A stretch of 9,655 nucleotides of DNA, from the NCBI GenBank assembly GCA_964407285.1, contig CAYOVG010000281.1:1-9655 (forward strand), read 5' to 3'. The notes beneath the pieces were generated by a model that saw only the letters and a program-made list of their open reading frames with translations, ran no database searches and was not told where the DNA came from. Each line of letters starts with the position of its first letter. Position 1 is the stretch's first letter. Positions 1-6,744 of this stretch are shown here, piece by piece. The position numbers and the translations under genes are program-made. Source of the stretch: CAYOVG01 sp964407285 (GTDB lineage Bacteria > Desulfobacterota > Syntrophobacteria > Syntrophobacterales > Syntrophobacteraceae).

Positions 1-80
1 TGCTATGAGGCAAGCATTGCGAGGCAAGAAAAGGCATGGTTAATAGATCATGTATTTGAGGTAACACTTGAAAGGACTCA

Positions 81-151
81 TCGTCATTCCCGCGCCGGCG
101 GGAACCCGGGCTTTTCAACGTTCTTCGGCCCCCTTTTCACGGGGACGACGA
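81..151. repeat. Small repeat-like element with imperfect terminal inverted repeats
   Basis: The ends are TCGTCATTCCCG (81-92) and CGGGGACGACGA (140-151), which match in inverted orientation at 10 of 12 positions. Inside the left end is a perfect hairpin, TTCCCGC (87-93) and GCGGGAA (98-104) with a 4-nt loop. A weaker CCCC/GGGG hairpin lies at 130-144. The core ATTCCC-N8-GGGAA resembles the short dispersed intergenic palindromes known from many proteobacteria (for example dRS3-like repeats). Only one copy is visible here, so its dispersed nature is inferred. It encodes nothing and lies outside any gene. Confidence 0.45.
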
Positions 152-182
152 CTTAAGCGTTACCCCGTTTTGAACCATGCCC

Positions 183-222
183 AACAAAAAGAATGGCCTC
201 CCGCGTAACCGAACAGGAGGCC
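183..222 (-). terminator. Candidate rho-independent terminator (distal) behind the TraT gene
   Basis: Read on the minus strand, GGCCTCC (222-216) and GGAGGCC (201-195) form a perfect 7-bp GC-rich stem with a 14-nt loop. ATTCTTTTTGTT follows immediately. It lies about 125 bp beyond the TraT stop codon and could be a back-up to the terminator at 301-337. The plus strand has no T-run after the stem, so it should act only on minus-strand transcripts. Confidence 0.6.
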
Positions 223-300
223 GAACAAAATCGGGAGCACACATTCCGCCGGGAACCCTGCGAACGGCATGCTCTACGAATATTGACGCTTTCTAATGAA

Positions 301-337
301 ACAACAAAACGGACAGTCTGATATTCTTATCACTGTC
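301..337 (-). terminator. Candidate rho-independent terminator (proximal) behind the TraT gene
   Basis: On the minus strand GACAGT (337-332) pairs with ACTGTC (317-312). An inner GATA/TATC stem closes an AGAA loop, leaving a 2-nt bulge. CGTTTTGTTGTTT follows. It begins 12 bp after the TraT stop codon. The stem is not very GC-rich, so it may be leaky, which would fit the second terminator further on. Confidence 0.5.
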
Positions 338-348
338 TGGAATCGCGC

Positions 349-1089
349 TTAGAAAATCCCGGCTATAGACTTTGACAATCCGTCGGTCAAAGCAGGAAGA
401 GCTTCTTCCAGCTTCAAATTGACCTTATTTGCCGTCGATACAATCCTTGTCTGATATTTCTTGCTCTCGGGGACGGTGTGTTTGACCTTGGTCACATTCG
501 TCTTCTTCCCCTTTGCGGTCTTTGCGGTCTGTGCGGCCGGAGGTGCAGGCGGTGCAACATTTTCGGTGATCAGAACATCCGTTACGATGGTATAAGTTAC
601 ATCTTTGACCAATGATCCGGATACCATCTCGGCGGCGCCGCCTGCGAGTCCTCCAATTCCTGCGCCATAAGCTGCCCCGGTACCCCCATGCGTAGCACCG
701 CCTATCATGGCCCCTGCCGCGGCGCCCGCCACTACTCCACCGTAACCGGAGTACAAGGATTTATCCAGCGCAGACGGGTCCGCCTTCCCTACATAGAGGA
801 TATTACCCTGCAGTATGTAGGACGCCTCCGCGGGTGTCTGTACGACGGTATACCCTTTTGCCTGGAGATCCCTCGTAATCAAGGGCTTAATATCCATTGC
901 GACGCCGGCCGTATTCTTCAAATCCAGCAAGACGGTTTTAGGCGCGGGTCTCTGCGCATCCAGGAAGATGGTTTCCGACATTTTTGTCTGTACGCTTAGA
1001 TCCTTCTTTTCGATCGCGACCTGCGTAGCGGCGCATCCAACCGAGATGCAGCACACGAGAAGCACTAAAAATAGATACCCCTTCCTCAT
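349..1089 (-). CDS. traT: TraT-family outer-membrane lipoprotein (complement-resistance/surface-exclusion type)
   Basis: The 246-residue product has a basic N-terminus, a hydrophobic stretch (about 5-18) and a lipobox-like S-V-G-C19. Ala at position +2 after the lipidated Cys is compatible with outer-membrane sorting. The body matches the plasmid TraT family that I recall. It has a VxTxMSETIFL-like block at 33-43, KGYTVVxxPxxAxY at 78-91, and a Gly/Ala-rich hydrophobic segment at 116-156. It continues with VKDVTYTIVTDVLI at 161-174 and a C-terminal block KYQTRIVSxANKVNLKxEEA at 211-230. A Pro/Ala/Lys-rich linker (about 178-208) precedes that last block. Known TraT proteins form oligomers in the outer membrane, block entry of related conjugative plasmids and lower complement killing. 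No tra genes are visible, so a conjugation role is unproven and envelope function is more likely. AAGGAGGG four bases before the ATG supports this start. Confidence 0.88.
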   Translation of the reverse strand: MRKGYLFLVLLVCCISVGCAATQVAIEKKDLSVQTKMSETIFLDAQRPAPKTVLLDLKNTAGVAMDIKPLITRDLQAKGYTVVQTPAEASYILQGNILYVGKADPSALDKSLYSGYGGVVAGAAAGAMIGGATHGGTGAAYGAGIGGLAGGAAEMVSGSLVKDVTYTIVTDVLITENVAPPAPPAAQTAKTAKGKKTNVTKVKHTVPESKKYQTRIVSTANKVNLKLEEALPALTDGLSKSIAGIF

Positions 1090-1093
1090 ACGT

Positions 1094-1101
1094 CCCTCCT
1101 T
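1094..1101 (-). promoter_or_regulatory. Shine-Dalgarno of the TraT gene
   Basis: Minus-strand AAGGAGGG lies 4 nt before the ATG at 1089. It is near-perfectly complementary to the 16S rRNA tail and fixes the start. Confidence 0.8.
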
Positions 1102-1144
1102 AGTATAGGTGTTGGAAGACCCTGACGGTAAGACACTTAAGGGG

Positions 1145-1173
1145 AATATATTTGGTTTTTACGATTCTGTAAA
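1145..1173 (-). promoter_or_regulatory. Sigma70-type promoter of the TraT gene
   Basis: Minus-strand TTTACA (1173-1168) and TATATT (1150-1145) are separated by exactly 17 nt and give five-of-six-type matches to both consensus boxes. Transcription would start near 1138, leaving a leader of about 50 nt before the ATG. The gene therefore looks independently transcribed rather than dependent on the ADP-ribosylglycohydrolase gene upstream. Confidence 0.6.
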
Positions 1174-1318
1174 TGATAAATAAGGGCTGGAACGGCGTGG
1201 CTATTCTCGTCCGGACAATACCGGGATTGTATTTAGCCTTTCTTAATGCAAAGCCGTGATGGTTCGCTGCTGAATGAGTGCAGAGATAGACCGCATGAGG
1301 CCGAACCGAAACGAAAGA

Positions 1319-2398
1319 TCAGTATGGAGGAAGGAATCTGCGAAAAACGTGGAATATGACTGCCACAAAGGAGACCACGTTTCGGACCGGGATGCCGGGC
1401 AGGAAGTATCGCGGGGGAGATGACGGGCCAGGTTGCCCCGAGGACGCATCGGCGAGCCGGTCCGCCAATAGGGTGAGGAAACGCACCCCCCTGGGCCAGT
1501 CCCAAATCCCATCGACCCATCGTGCGGGAATTGCGCCGGAGCCGACCGAAGCACCCGCGAGGGCCCCCGCAATGGCTCCCACGGTGTCGGTATCTCCCCC
1601 GCAGTTGAAGACGGCCCGAAGGGTCTCCTCAAAGTCCCCGAAATGTCTGTGCCAGGCGTAAACGGCCACCGGGACCGTGTGATAGATATACCCCGATACT
1701 CCACGGGACAGCCCGATCGATTCGGCATACTGCTCCACGGAAAGATCCAGCCGGATGGCGGCCGAGATCGACTCCACAAGGTTCAACCAATCGGAATCAT
1801 GAGGGGTTATGCTTCCTAAGACACGCAGCAACTGCTCCGGGTCGGGACGCTCGCCCATGTCCTCGCGGATAATCCAGGCGGCCAGATATGCTATCGCCTT
1901 CGCGCCGACCAATGCCTTCGGGTCGGTATGCGTCATGATCGTGGAGGCGCCGATGTACTCGTCCAACCTGCGCGGGGAATCCGCAAAGAAGGCCCCGATG
2001 GGGGCTGCGCGCATTGCGGGTCCGTTCCCCGCCGAGTAGACTCCGCTGTGCTTCGGACTGAAGCCGACCGACAGCTTGACGATGGATCGCAAAGTCGCCG
2101 AACCTATGCCGACGGGAAGGGAAAGCAGCCAGAATCTCAGGCGCCGGGCGAGACAGCGAGCAAAACGCTCGGATGAATCCGGGTGCGCCGTCAAAGATTG
2201 ACATACGAAAACGGTGTGGTCGGTGTCGTCGCTCGCCATTCCACGGTTGATCAAGAAACGATGGCGCCATTGCCCCTTGAAGAGCTTGCGTATGCGCCTG
2301 CGGGAAATTCCCTCCGCGGGAAGACCGAGGGCGTCCCCCACGGCCGTTCCCAGGATCACTCCACGCCACCTGTCGTGCAGACTGATCTCCTGCGCCAC
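1319..2398 (-). CDS. ADP-ribosylglycohydrolase-family protein (DraG/ARH/crystallin J1 superfamily)
   Basis: From the GTG at 2398 the product has 359 residues, and the family domain spans about 11-313. The superfamily's metal and substrate motifs appear in order: GVILGTAVGDALGLPAEG at 13-30, SDDTD at 56-60 (the usual form is TDDT), and SAGNGPAMRAAP at 122-133. These are followed by THTDP at 156-160 and GGDTDTVGAIAGALAG at 267-282. Family members use two Mg2+ or Mn2+ ions to remove ADP-ribose from Arg, Ser or other acceptors, or to hydrolyse related ADP-ribosyl compounds. The substrate here cannot be told. No signal peptide is present, so the enzyme is cytosolic. A longer frame reaches 2515, but AGGAGG 5 nt before the GTG, and the conserved domain starting soon after it, favour 2398. 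A C-terminal tail (about 320-359) ends in a short hydrophobic stretch and basic residues. No DraT-like transferase is nearby. Confidence 0.88.
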   Translation of the reverse strand: MAQEISLHDRWRGVILGTAVGDALGLPAEGISRRRIRKLFKGQWRHRFLINRGMASDDTDHTVFVCQSLTAHPDSSERFARCLARRLRFWLLSLPVGIGSATLRSIVKLSVGFSPKHSGVYSAGNGPAMRAAPIGAFFADSPRRLDEYIGASTIMTHTDPKALVGAKAIAYLAAWIIREDMGERPDPEQLLRVLGSITPHDSDWLNLVESISAAIRLDLSVEQYAESIGLSRGVSGYIYHTVPVAVYAWHRHFGDFEETLRAVFNCGGDTDTVGAIAGALAGASVGSGAIPARWVDGIWDWPRGVRFLTLLADRLADASSGQPGPSSPPRYFLPGIPVRNVVSFVAVIFHVFRRFLPPY

Positions 2399-2403
2399 AT
2401 CAC

Positions 2404-2409
2404 CCTCCT
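2404..2409 (-). promoter_or_regulatory. Shine-Dalgarno deciding the glycohydrolase start
   Basis: Minus-strand AGGAGG lies 5 nt before the GTG at 2398. It supports this GTG over the longer frame that begins at 2515. Confidence 0.7.
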
Positions 2410-2640
2410 GGTTATCGATAAGATGACGGAAACCGGGAACCCGGGTCGCGGTCCTCCCGAATCCGAGCGAGCAGCGCCGGCTTACCCGGGAAGGATGCGC
2501 TCGCTGGACGCGCATGCCGAATACGCAACCCGAATCATCCCATAAGTACCAGATTCCTCTTCGGTGGTCTATGAATCTGTCGCTCTACCCTTCGGGTACA
2601 TGGAATTCTGCATACCCGGCAAGGAATTTCGAAATCCGGC

Positions 2641-2669
2641 TTTATCCGTGAATACGTTCATGTTATCTT
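2641..2669 (+). promoter_or_regulatory. Weak candidate promoter for the five-PAS kinase
   Basis: An extended -10-like TGTTATCTT (2661-2669) is preceded at 17-nt spacing by a poor -35, TTTATC (2641-2646). Transcription would begin near 2676, downstream of the 2564 GTG and about 80 nt before the preferred ATG at 2756. The -35 matches only three of six positions, so this is tentative. Confidence 0.3.
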
Positions 2670-2744
2670 CTTCCAATGGAGAGCCGTTCGAACGCCAATC
2701 CCTCATGCATGCTCCCACATGGCCTTCTTTTCTTGAATTCTCCC

Positions 2745-2749
2745 AGGAG
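2745..2749 (+). promoter_or_regulatory. Shine-Dalgarno deciding the first kinase start
   Basis: AGGAG with 6-nt spacing to the ATG at 2756. It favours this start over the GTG at 2564, where I see no comparable site. Confidence 0.7.
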
Positions 2750-2755
2750 TCGGAA

Positions 2756-5700
2756 ATGCAGGACGATGCCGTGACCAAAGAGCAACTCCTTGCCGAACTC
2801 GGTGAACTGCGCAAGCGGGTTACCGAACTGGAGAAGGAGCGTGTGGAGCTCAAACGGGTCGAGGAAGCGCTGCGCCGGTCTGAAACGCGTTACCGGGTTC
2901 TGTACGAGAGCTTGCGAGATGCTTTTGCCCAGGTCTCCATGGATGGGCGAATCATCGAGTTCAACGATCTTTACTGCCGGATGCTGGGCTATTCGCCCGA
3001 TGAGTTGCGCGCGCTCACTTACCAGGAGTTGACACCCGAGCGTTGGCATGCCCTTGAAGACGGCATCGTTCGCGAACAGGTCATTCCACGCGGTTATTCC
3101 GACATTTACGAGAAAGAGTATCGGCGAAAGGACGGGACAACCATCCCGGTGGAACTGCGTACTATTCTGTCCCGAGATCCGTCGGGCCGGCCGAATGCGA
3201 TGTGGGCTGTCGTGCGGGATATCTCCGAGCGCAAGCGGGCGGAGGAGGCGTTGCGCAGAAACCAGGCAGCCCTGGTCCGGGCACAGAGAATTGCGCGAAT
3301 CGGAAACTGGGATTGGGATCTGGTTTCCGGAAAGATCGTGTGGTCCGATACCATCTTTCACATCTTCGGTCTCGAACCCCGTGAGCCCTCACACGAACTC
3401 GCTCGTTCCCTGGCGCATCCCGAAGATCTCGACTTCTGGGAACGCTCCCTGAGGGAAAGCATTTTCGAGGGCAAGCCTTTTTGCATCGACTATCGAGCGT
3501 TGAGGCCGGACGGCGCAACTATCTGGATACACAGCGAAGCGGAAATAGAGCGAGACCCGGACGGCGCGGCTCTGCGTATCTTCGGAACGTCCCAGGAAAT
3601 CACCGGGCGCAAGCATGCCGAGGAGAAACTGGAGCAGTACAAACAGATAGTCTCCTATACGCCGGACGCCATATCCCTCCTGGGCAAAGACTACAGATAC
3701 AGGATCGTCAACGACGCTTATGAGACGTTTTCCGGAATCGAACGCGAACAGATACTCGGGCTTACCGTTGCCGAATACCTTGGCGAGACGGTCTTTCGCG
3801 ATCTCGTTAAGTCCAATCTGGACAGGTGCCTCAACGGAGAGACGGTGAAATACCAGGCGTGGTTTGAATACCCGACTCTCGGCAGACGCTTTATCGATGT
3901 GACCTATTTTCCTTATATCGATACAAACAATGAAATTGCCGGAATCGTGGCAAGCTCGAGAGACATTACCGATATCAAGCGGACCGAGGAGAATCTGCGC
4001 GAGAGCGAGGCGAGGCTCCGGAGTATTCTCGATCATACCCCGGCGCTGGTTTTCATGAAGGACCTGGAGGGCCGCTACATTGCGATCAATCGTAGATGTG
4101 AGCAGGTCCTTGGCGTAAGCAATGAAGATATAATGGGCAAGACAGCGCATGAATTCCTGCCGAAGGAGGTTGCCGACCAGTTCACCGCCAACGATAGAAG
4201 AGTCATGGAATCCGCTGCTCCCCGGAAAGTCGAGGAAAGCATTCCCGCCCGGCATGGAAACCGCACATTTCTCTCCGTGCAATTTCCTCTGTTCGACTCT
4301 TCCGGTGCGCCGTATGCGATCTGCGGCATCTCGACCGACATTACGGACCGGAAGAAAGCTGAAGAGGCGCTGAAGAGGAGCCGGACAATTATGGCGGAGG
4401 CTGAGAGGCTGGCCCATCTGGGGGCGTGGGAGTGGAATATTGCTGAGGATCACTTTGAGTTCTCGGACAACTGGCGACGCATCCACGGCGCTCGCGGCCG
4501 GGTGCTGCCCCGTGATGAACTCGAGTCTATAGCCCACCCCGACGATCTCGAGGCCATCGAGAACGCTTTCCGGAATGCTCTGAGCGGTATAAGGCCATAC
4601 GACATCGAGCACCGGATTATTCGGCAAGATGACCATCAGATCCGATATGTGCACGCCCAAGGATATGTTATACGGGATGAAGCGGGCATTCCCTCGAGGA
4701 TGTACGGTGTTGCCCAGGACATTACCAAGCGCAAGGAAATGGAGCAGGAACTGCAGGATGCGCGGGAACTGCTGGAGGAGCGGGTCAGAATCAGAACCGC
4801 CGAACTGCTGACCATCAATGAGCAGCTCACGAGAGAGATGGAAGAACGCAATCGCGCGGAGGAAGTGGTGCGGATTCAGCGAGACCTCGCCGTCGCTCTC
4901 GGCTCCGTCGGCAGTCTCGATGAGGCCATGAAGATCTTGCTGAACGCCGTTTTGCGGATAGGAGGAATGGACAGCGGCGGAGTTTATCTCGTGAACGACA
5001 CAACCGGAGAGTTACGCCTGAGCGCTCACAAAGGATTGTCGCCCCGGTTCGTGGAACGGGTCTTCCATTATCGACCCGACAGCCCGCAGGCCGGGTTTGT
5101 CGTGCGTGGAGAACCTGTCTATTGGTCTTACCCTGTGAATGTGTTCGAAACTGTCGATCTGTTCAAAAAAGAGGGTATAAAGGCATTGGCGTCCATTCCT
5201 GTCAAGTGGGGGAATCGAATAGTCGGGGCTCTAAACCTCGCATCGCACGAGTATGATTCCATTCCGCTCGTAATCCGGAGCGCAATTGAGGCCACCGCGT
5301 CCCAGACAGGCAGCATCATAGCCCGCATCAGGACGGAAGAATCCCTTCGGGAGTCCGAAAGGGAGCTTCGGCGACTGTCCTCCCGGCTTCTTTCGGCCCA
5401 GGAGGAAGAGAGGAAAAGGATCGCCCATGAGCTTCACGACAGCATCGGATCATCCCTCGGGGCCATCAGGTTCAGCCTGGCGAATACGCTCGAACGGATG
5501 GAAAAAGGTCCTGCCGCGCCGGATTTCATCACGGACGCCGTTTCTATCGTGGATCGCACCATTGAAGATGCCCGAAGGATCTACATGGACCTTCGCCCCT
5601 CCATGCTCGATCACCTGGGCATCATCCCGACGATCGGCTGGTATACGAGGCAATTCCGGAAGATCTACTCCGGCGTTCGCATTGAGACGGAGATACGGGC

Positions 5701-6019
5701 GGAAGAGGAAGACATCCCCGAGCCGATCAAAATCGTCGTTTTCAGAATCATGCAGGAAGCGCTCAACAATATAGCCAAGTACAGCGAAGCGACCCTGGTG
5801 AAGCTCGTATTCCGCGTAACCGGTCGGGCCATTGAACTGTCGATCGCCGACAATGGAAAAGGGTTCCATGTGGGTTCGGTTTCCAGGGGAAAGGACAGCA
5901 CGGGTCTGGGCCTTACCGGCATGAAGGAACGCGCTGAAAACTCGGGGGGGATCTTCGAAATAGAATCCGCAACGGGAGCGGGAACAACGATTCGCGTCGT
6001 ATGGCCGGCGACCCCGTGA
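2756..6019 (+). CDS. Soluble multi-PAS, GAF sensor histidine kinase of the NarX (HisKA_3) type
   Basis: From the ATG at 2756 the product has 1087 residues and no membrane segment or signal peptide, so it should be a cytosolic sensor. A coiled coil (3-43) leads into five PAS/PAC units at about 42-161, 168-287, 290-410, 415-533 and 547-661. Each ends in a D-I-(S/T)-x-x-K/R-type PAC boundary. A second coiled coil (660-706), a GAF domain (711-857) and a short linker follow. The dimerisation box EEERKRIAHELHDSIG (883-898) carries the phosphoacceptor His894. The ATPase domain has an N-box around QEALNNIAKYSE (1000-1011), G1 DNGKGF (1032-1037) and G2 GLGLTGM (1050-1056). The enzyme should autophosphorylate His894 and pass phosphate to a NarL-type regulator. 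Position H+5, normally the phosphatase Gln in HDxxxQ, is Ser899. The signals are not predictable. No regulator gene follows directly, since the next gene is convergent. The candidate partner is the regulator at 8658-9311. Confidence 0.9.
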   Translation: MQDDAVTKEQLLAELGELRKRVTELEKERVELKRVEEALRRSETRYRVLYESLRDAFAQVSMDGRIIEFNDLYCRMLGYSPDELRALTYQELTPERWHALEDGIVREQVIPRGYSDIYEKEYRRKDGTTIPVELRTILSRDPSGRPNAMWAVVRDISERKRAEEALRRNQAALVRAQRIARIGNWDWDLVSGKIVWSDTIFHIFGLEPREPSHELARSLAHPEDLDFWERSLRESIFEGKPFCIDYRALRPDGATIWIHSEAEIERDPDGAALRIFGTSQEITGRKHAEEKLEQYKQIVSYTPDAISLLGKDYRYRIVNDAYETFSGIEREQILGLTVAEYLGETVFRDLVKSNLDRCLNGETVKYQAWFEYPTLGRRFIDVTYFPYIDTNNEIAGIVASSRDITDIKRTEENLRESEARLRSILDHTPALVFMKDLEGRYIAINRRCEQVLGVSNEDIMGKTAHEFLPKEVADQFTANDRRVMESAAPRKVEESIPARHGNRTFLSVQFPLFDSSGAPYAICGISTDITDRKKAEEALKRSRTIMAEAERLAHLGAWEWNIAEDHFEFSDNWRRIHGARGRVLPRDELESIAHPDDLEAIENAFRNALSGIRPYDIEHRIIRQDDHQIRYVHAQGYVIRDEAGIPSRMYGVAQDITKRKEMEQELQDARELLEERVRIRTAELLTINEQLTREMEERNRAEEVVRIQRDLAVALGSVGSLDEAMKILLNAVLRIGGMDSGGVYLVNDTTGELRLSAHKGLSPRFVERVFHYRPDSPQAGFVVRGEPVYWSYPVNVFETVDLFKKEGIKALASIPVKWGNRIVGALNLASHEYDSIPLVIRSAIEATASQTGSIIARIRTEESLRESERELRRLSSRLLSAQEEERKRIAHELHDSIGSSLGAIRFSLANTLERMEKGPAAPDFITDAVSIVDRTIEDARRIYMDLRPSMLDHLGIIPTIGWYTRQFRKIYSGVRIETEIRAEEEDIPEPIKIVVFRIMQEALNNIAKYSEATLVKLVFRVTGRAIELSIADNGKGFHVGSVSRGKDSTGLGLTGMKERAENSGGIFEIESATGAGTTIRVVWPATP

Positions 6020-6048
6020 GCCAGTGAGGTCGGCTGCGCGGATCAACT

Positions 6049-6080
6049 CCCGCAGCAGCAGGTGCGGGCTACGGTTTCTT
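6049..6080 (+). terminator. Weak candidate terminator behind the five-PAS kinase
   Basis: CCCGCA (6049-6054) pairs with TGCGGG (6063-6068) over an 8-nt loop. The following GGTTTCTT is only mildly T-rich. It lies 30 bp after the kinase stop, in the 78-bp convergent gap. The strand towards the hemerythrin shows no T-run. Confidence 0.3.
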
Positions 6081-6097
6081 CGACGCTTTTTCCATGT

Positions 6098-6496
6098 CTA
6101 TAATCCCGCGGACAGGAACCTGCCGAATTTGCCGTCTTCCTCGACGGTATGAAGTAGAAACCATTTTGCGAGAAAATGGATGAACTCGGCGGCGTCGATC
6201 TCGCTCATTTCCAGGCGTGAAGCGATTTGGTTCAGTTGGTTGATCAGTTCCCGGTGCAGTTCCCGGTGGTGCGGCAGTTCCGGATAGCCGCATTCCAGCA
6301 TTTGAGTTTCCTCGCTGAAGAAATGAAACGAAGCATACTTCATGACCTCTTCGATATATCTTTGTCTCAGCCCTTCATTTCCACCAGCCTGCAATTTGAA
6401 CGACAGCCAGTTGATCAACTCCAGAAAATAACGGTGCTGATAGTCGATTCGTTCAATTCCGACATTATACAAATCCGACCAATGCAATGTGTCCAC
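6098..6496 (-). CDS. Bacteriohemerythrin (di-iron O2-binding protein)
   Basis: From the GTG at 6496 the product has 132 residues, the usual size of a stand-alone bacterial hemerythrin. All seven iron ligands are visible: His21 (DYQH), His58 and Glu62 (HFFSEE), His77 and His81 (HRELH), His116 and Asp121 (HTVEED). Spacing closely matches the family pattern, including the opening HWSDLYNVGIERID. Family members bind O2 reversibly at a di-iron site in a four-helix bundle. They act in O2 carriage, storage or sensing, and some react with NO. A longer frame goes back to 6616, but its extra 40 residues look unlike the family. GAGGAG 6 nt before the GTG supports the shorter form. The gene is convergent with the first kinase and divergent from the second. 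No sensor or output domain is fused to it, so any link to the kinases is by position only. Confidence 0.9.
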   Translation of the reverse strand: MDTLHWSDLYNVGIERIDYQHRYFLELINWLSFKLQAGGNEGLRQRYIEEVMKYASFHFFSEETQMLECGYPELPHHRELHRELINQLNQIASRLEMSEIDAAEFIHFLAKWFLLHTVEEDGKFGRFLSAGL

Positions 6497-6502
6497 CCCG
6501 GT

Positions 6503-6508
6503 CTCCTC
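6503..6508 (-). promoter_or_regulatory. Shine-Dalgarno deciding the hemerythrin start
   Basis: Minus-strand GAGGAG with 6-nt spacing to the GTG at 6496. The resulting protein begins exactly where the hemerythrin fold begins. Confidence 0.7.
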
Positions 6509-6624
6509 GATATCTTTCAACGACAAAGGTCCGGGGCCGTTGCACCCGACCCCGGGGGCTGCATGCCGATCGACGGCTTGTTCTCCTTCCCTTCTTGAAT
6601 TTCCGTCACTGAGCACACATACGA

Positions 6625-6654
6625 TTGACCGGGCATCTCCAGAAATGCTATTCT
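6625..6654 (+). promoter_or_regulatory. Sigma70-type promoter of the receiver-PAS kinase/regulator operon
   Basis: TTGACC (6625-6630) and TATTCT (6649-6654) are 18 nt apart, and TGC directly before the -10 gives an extended -10 motif. Transcription would start near 6661, about 84 nt before the ATG at 6745. The -35 box coincides with the TTG codon that opens the longest reading frame, which argues that this TTG is not the translation start. Confidence 0.55.
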
Positions 6655-6671
6655 ACTCCCATAGGTTCTTT

Positions 6672-6696
6672 GTTTGCAGCCCCTTTACCTGCAAAC
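6672..6696 (+). promoter_or_regulatory. Perfect dyad in the 5' leader of the kinase/regulator operon
   Basis: GTTTGCAG (6672-6679) and CTGCAAAC (6689-6696) are perfect inverted repeats around a 9-nt spacer, beginning about 11 nt after the predicted transcription start. It could be a repressor operator or an RNA hairpin. No T-run follows, so it is not a simple terminator. Confidence 0.45.
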
Positions 6697-6744
6697 CAAT
6701 GGTCGCCGTCCGGCAAGAAACCGCTCCCAGCGGAGATTGATGTT

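Larger units (their letters stand above)
2399..2755. other. Divergent intergenic region between the glycohydrolase and first kinase genes
   Basis: This 357-bp stretch separates two divergent start codons and holds no convincing gene. An in-frame extension of the kinase reaches back to a GTG at 2564, but its 64 residues look like no domain. A perfect short hairpin TACCC-TTC-GGGTA sits at 2586-2598. The glycohydrolase Shine-Dalgarno is at 2409-2404 and that of the kinase at 2745-2749. A weak promoter for the kinase is noted separately. I found no clear promoter for the glycohydrolase. Confidence 0.5.

Noticed and set aside
1215..1230. Short inverted repeat ACAAT/ATTGT as a terminator of the glycohydrolase gene
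   Set aside because: The stem is only five A/T-rich pairs, and no T-run follows on the minus strand.
2433..2445. GGGAACCCGGG shared with 100-110, suggesting a second copy of the left-edge repeat
   Set aside because: The match is an 11-mer of near-palindromic GC-rich sequence without the flanking inverted ends, so it is most likely chance.
2399..2515. Longer glycohydrolase frame from 2515
   Set aside because: The extra 39 residues precede a GTG with AGGAGG at 5-nt spacing, and the conserved domain starts shortly after that GTG.
2564..2755. 64-residue N-terminal extension of the first kinase from a GTG at 2564
   Set aside because: No ribosome binding site is seen at 2564 and the segment has no domain character. 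AGGAG with ideal spacing precedes the ATG at 2756, where the coiled-coil N-terminus begins.
3389..4660. 423-residue minus-strand frame opposite the first kinase
   Set aside because: It lies wholly antisense to well-conserved PAS domains in a high-GC gene. Its translation shows no recognisable domain and is a shadow frame.
6497..6616. 40-residue extension of the hemerythrin up to 6616
   Set aside because: The extra residues do not fit the family. A GTG with a perfectly placed GAGGAG gives the usual family length.
6625..6744. Extension of the second kinase from a TTG at 6625
   Set aside because: The TTG is part of a good -35 box, and the promoter plus a dyad lie inside the extension. The receiver domain starts only after 6745.
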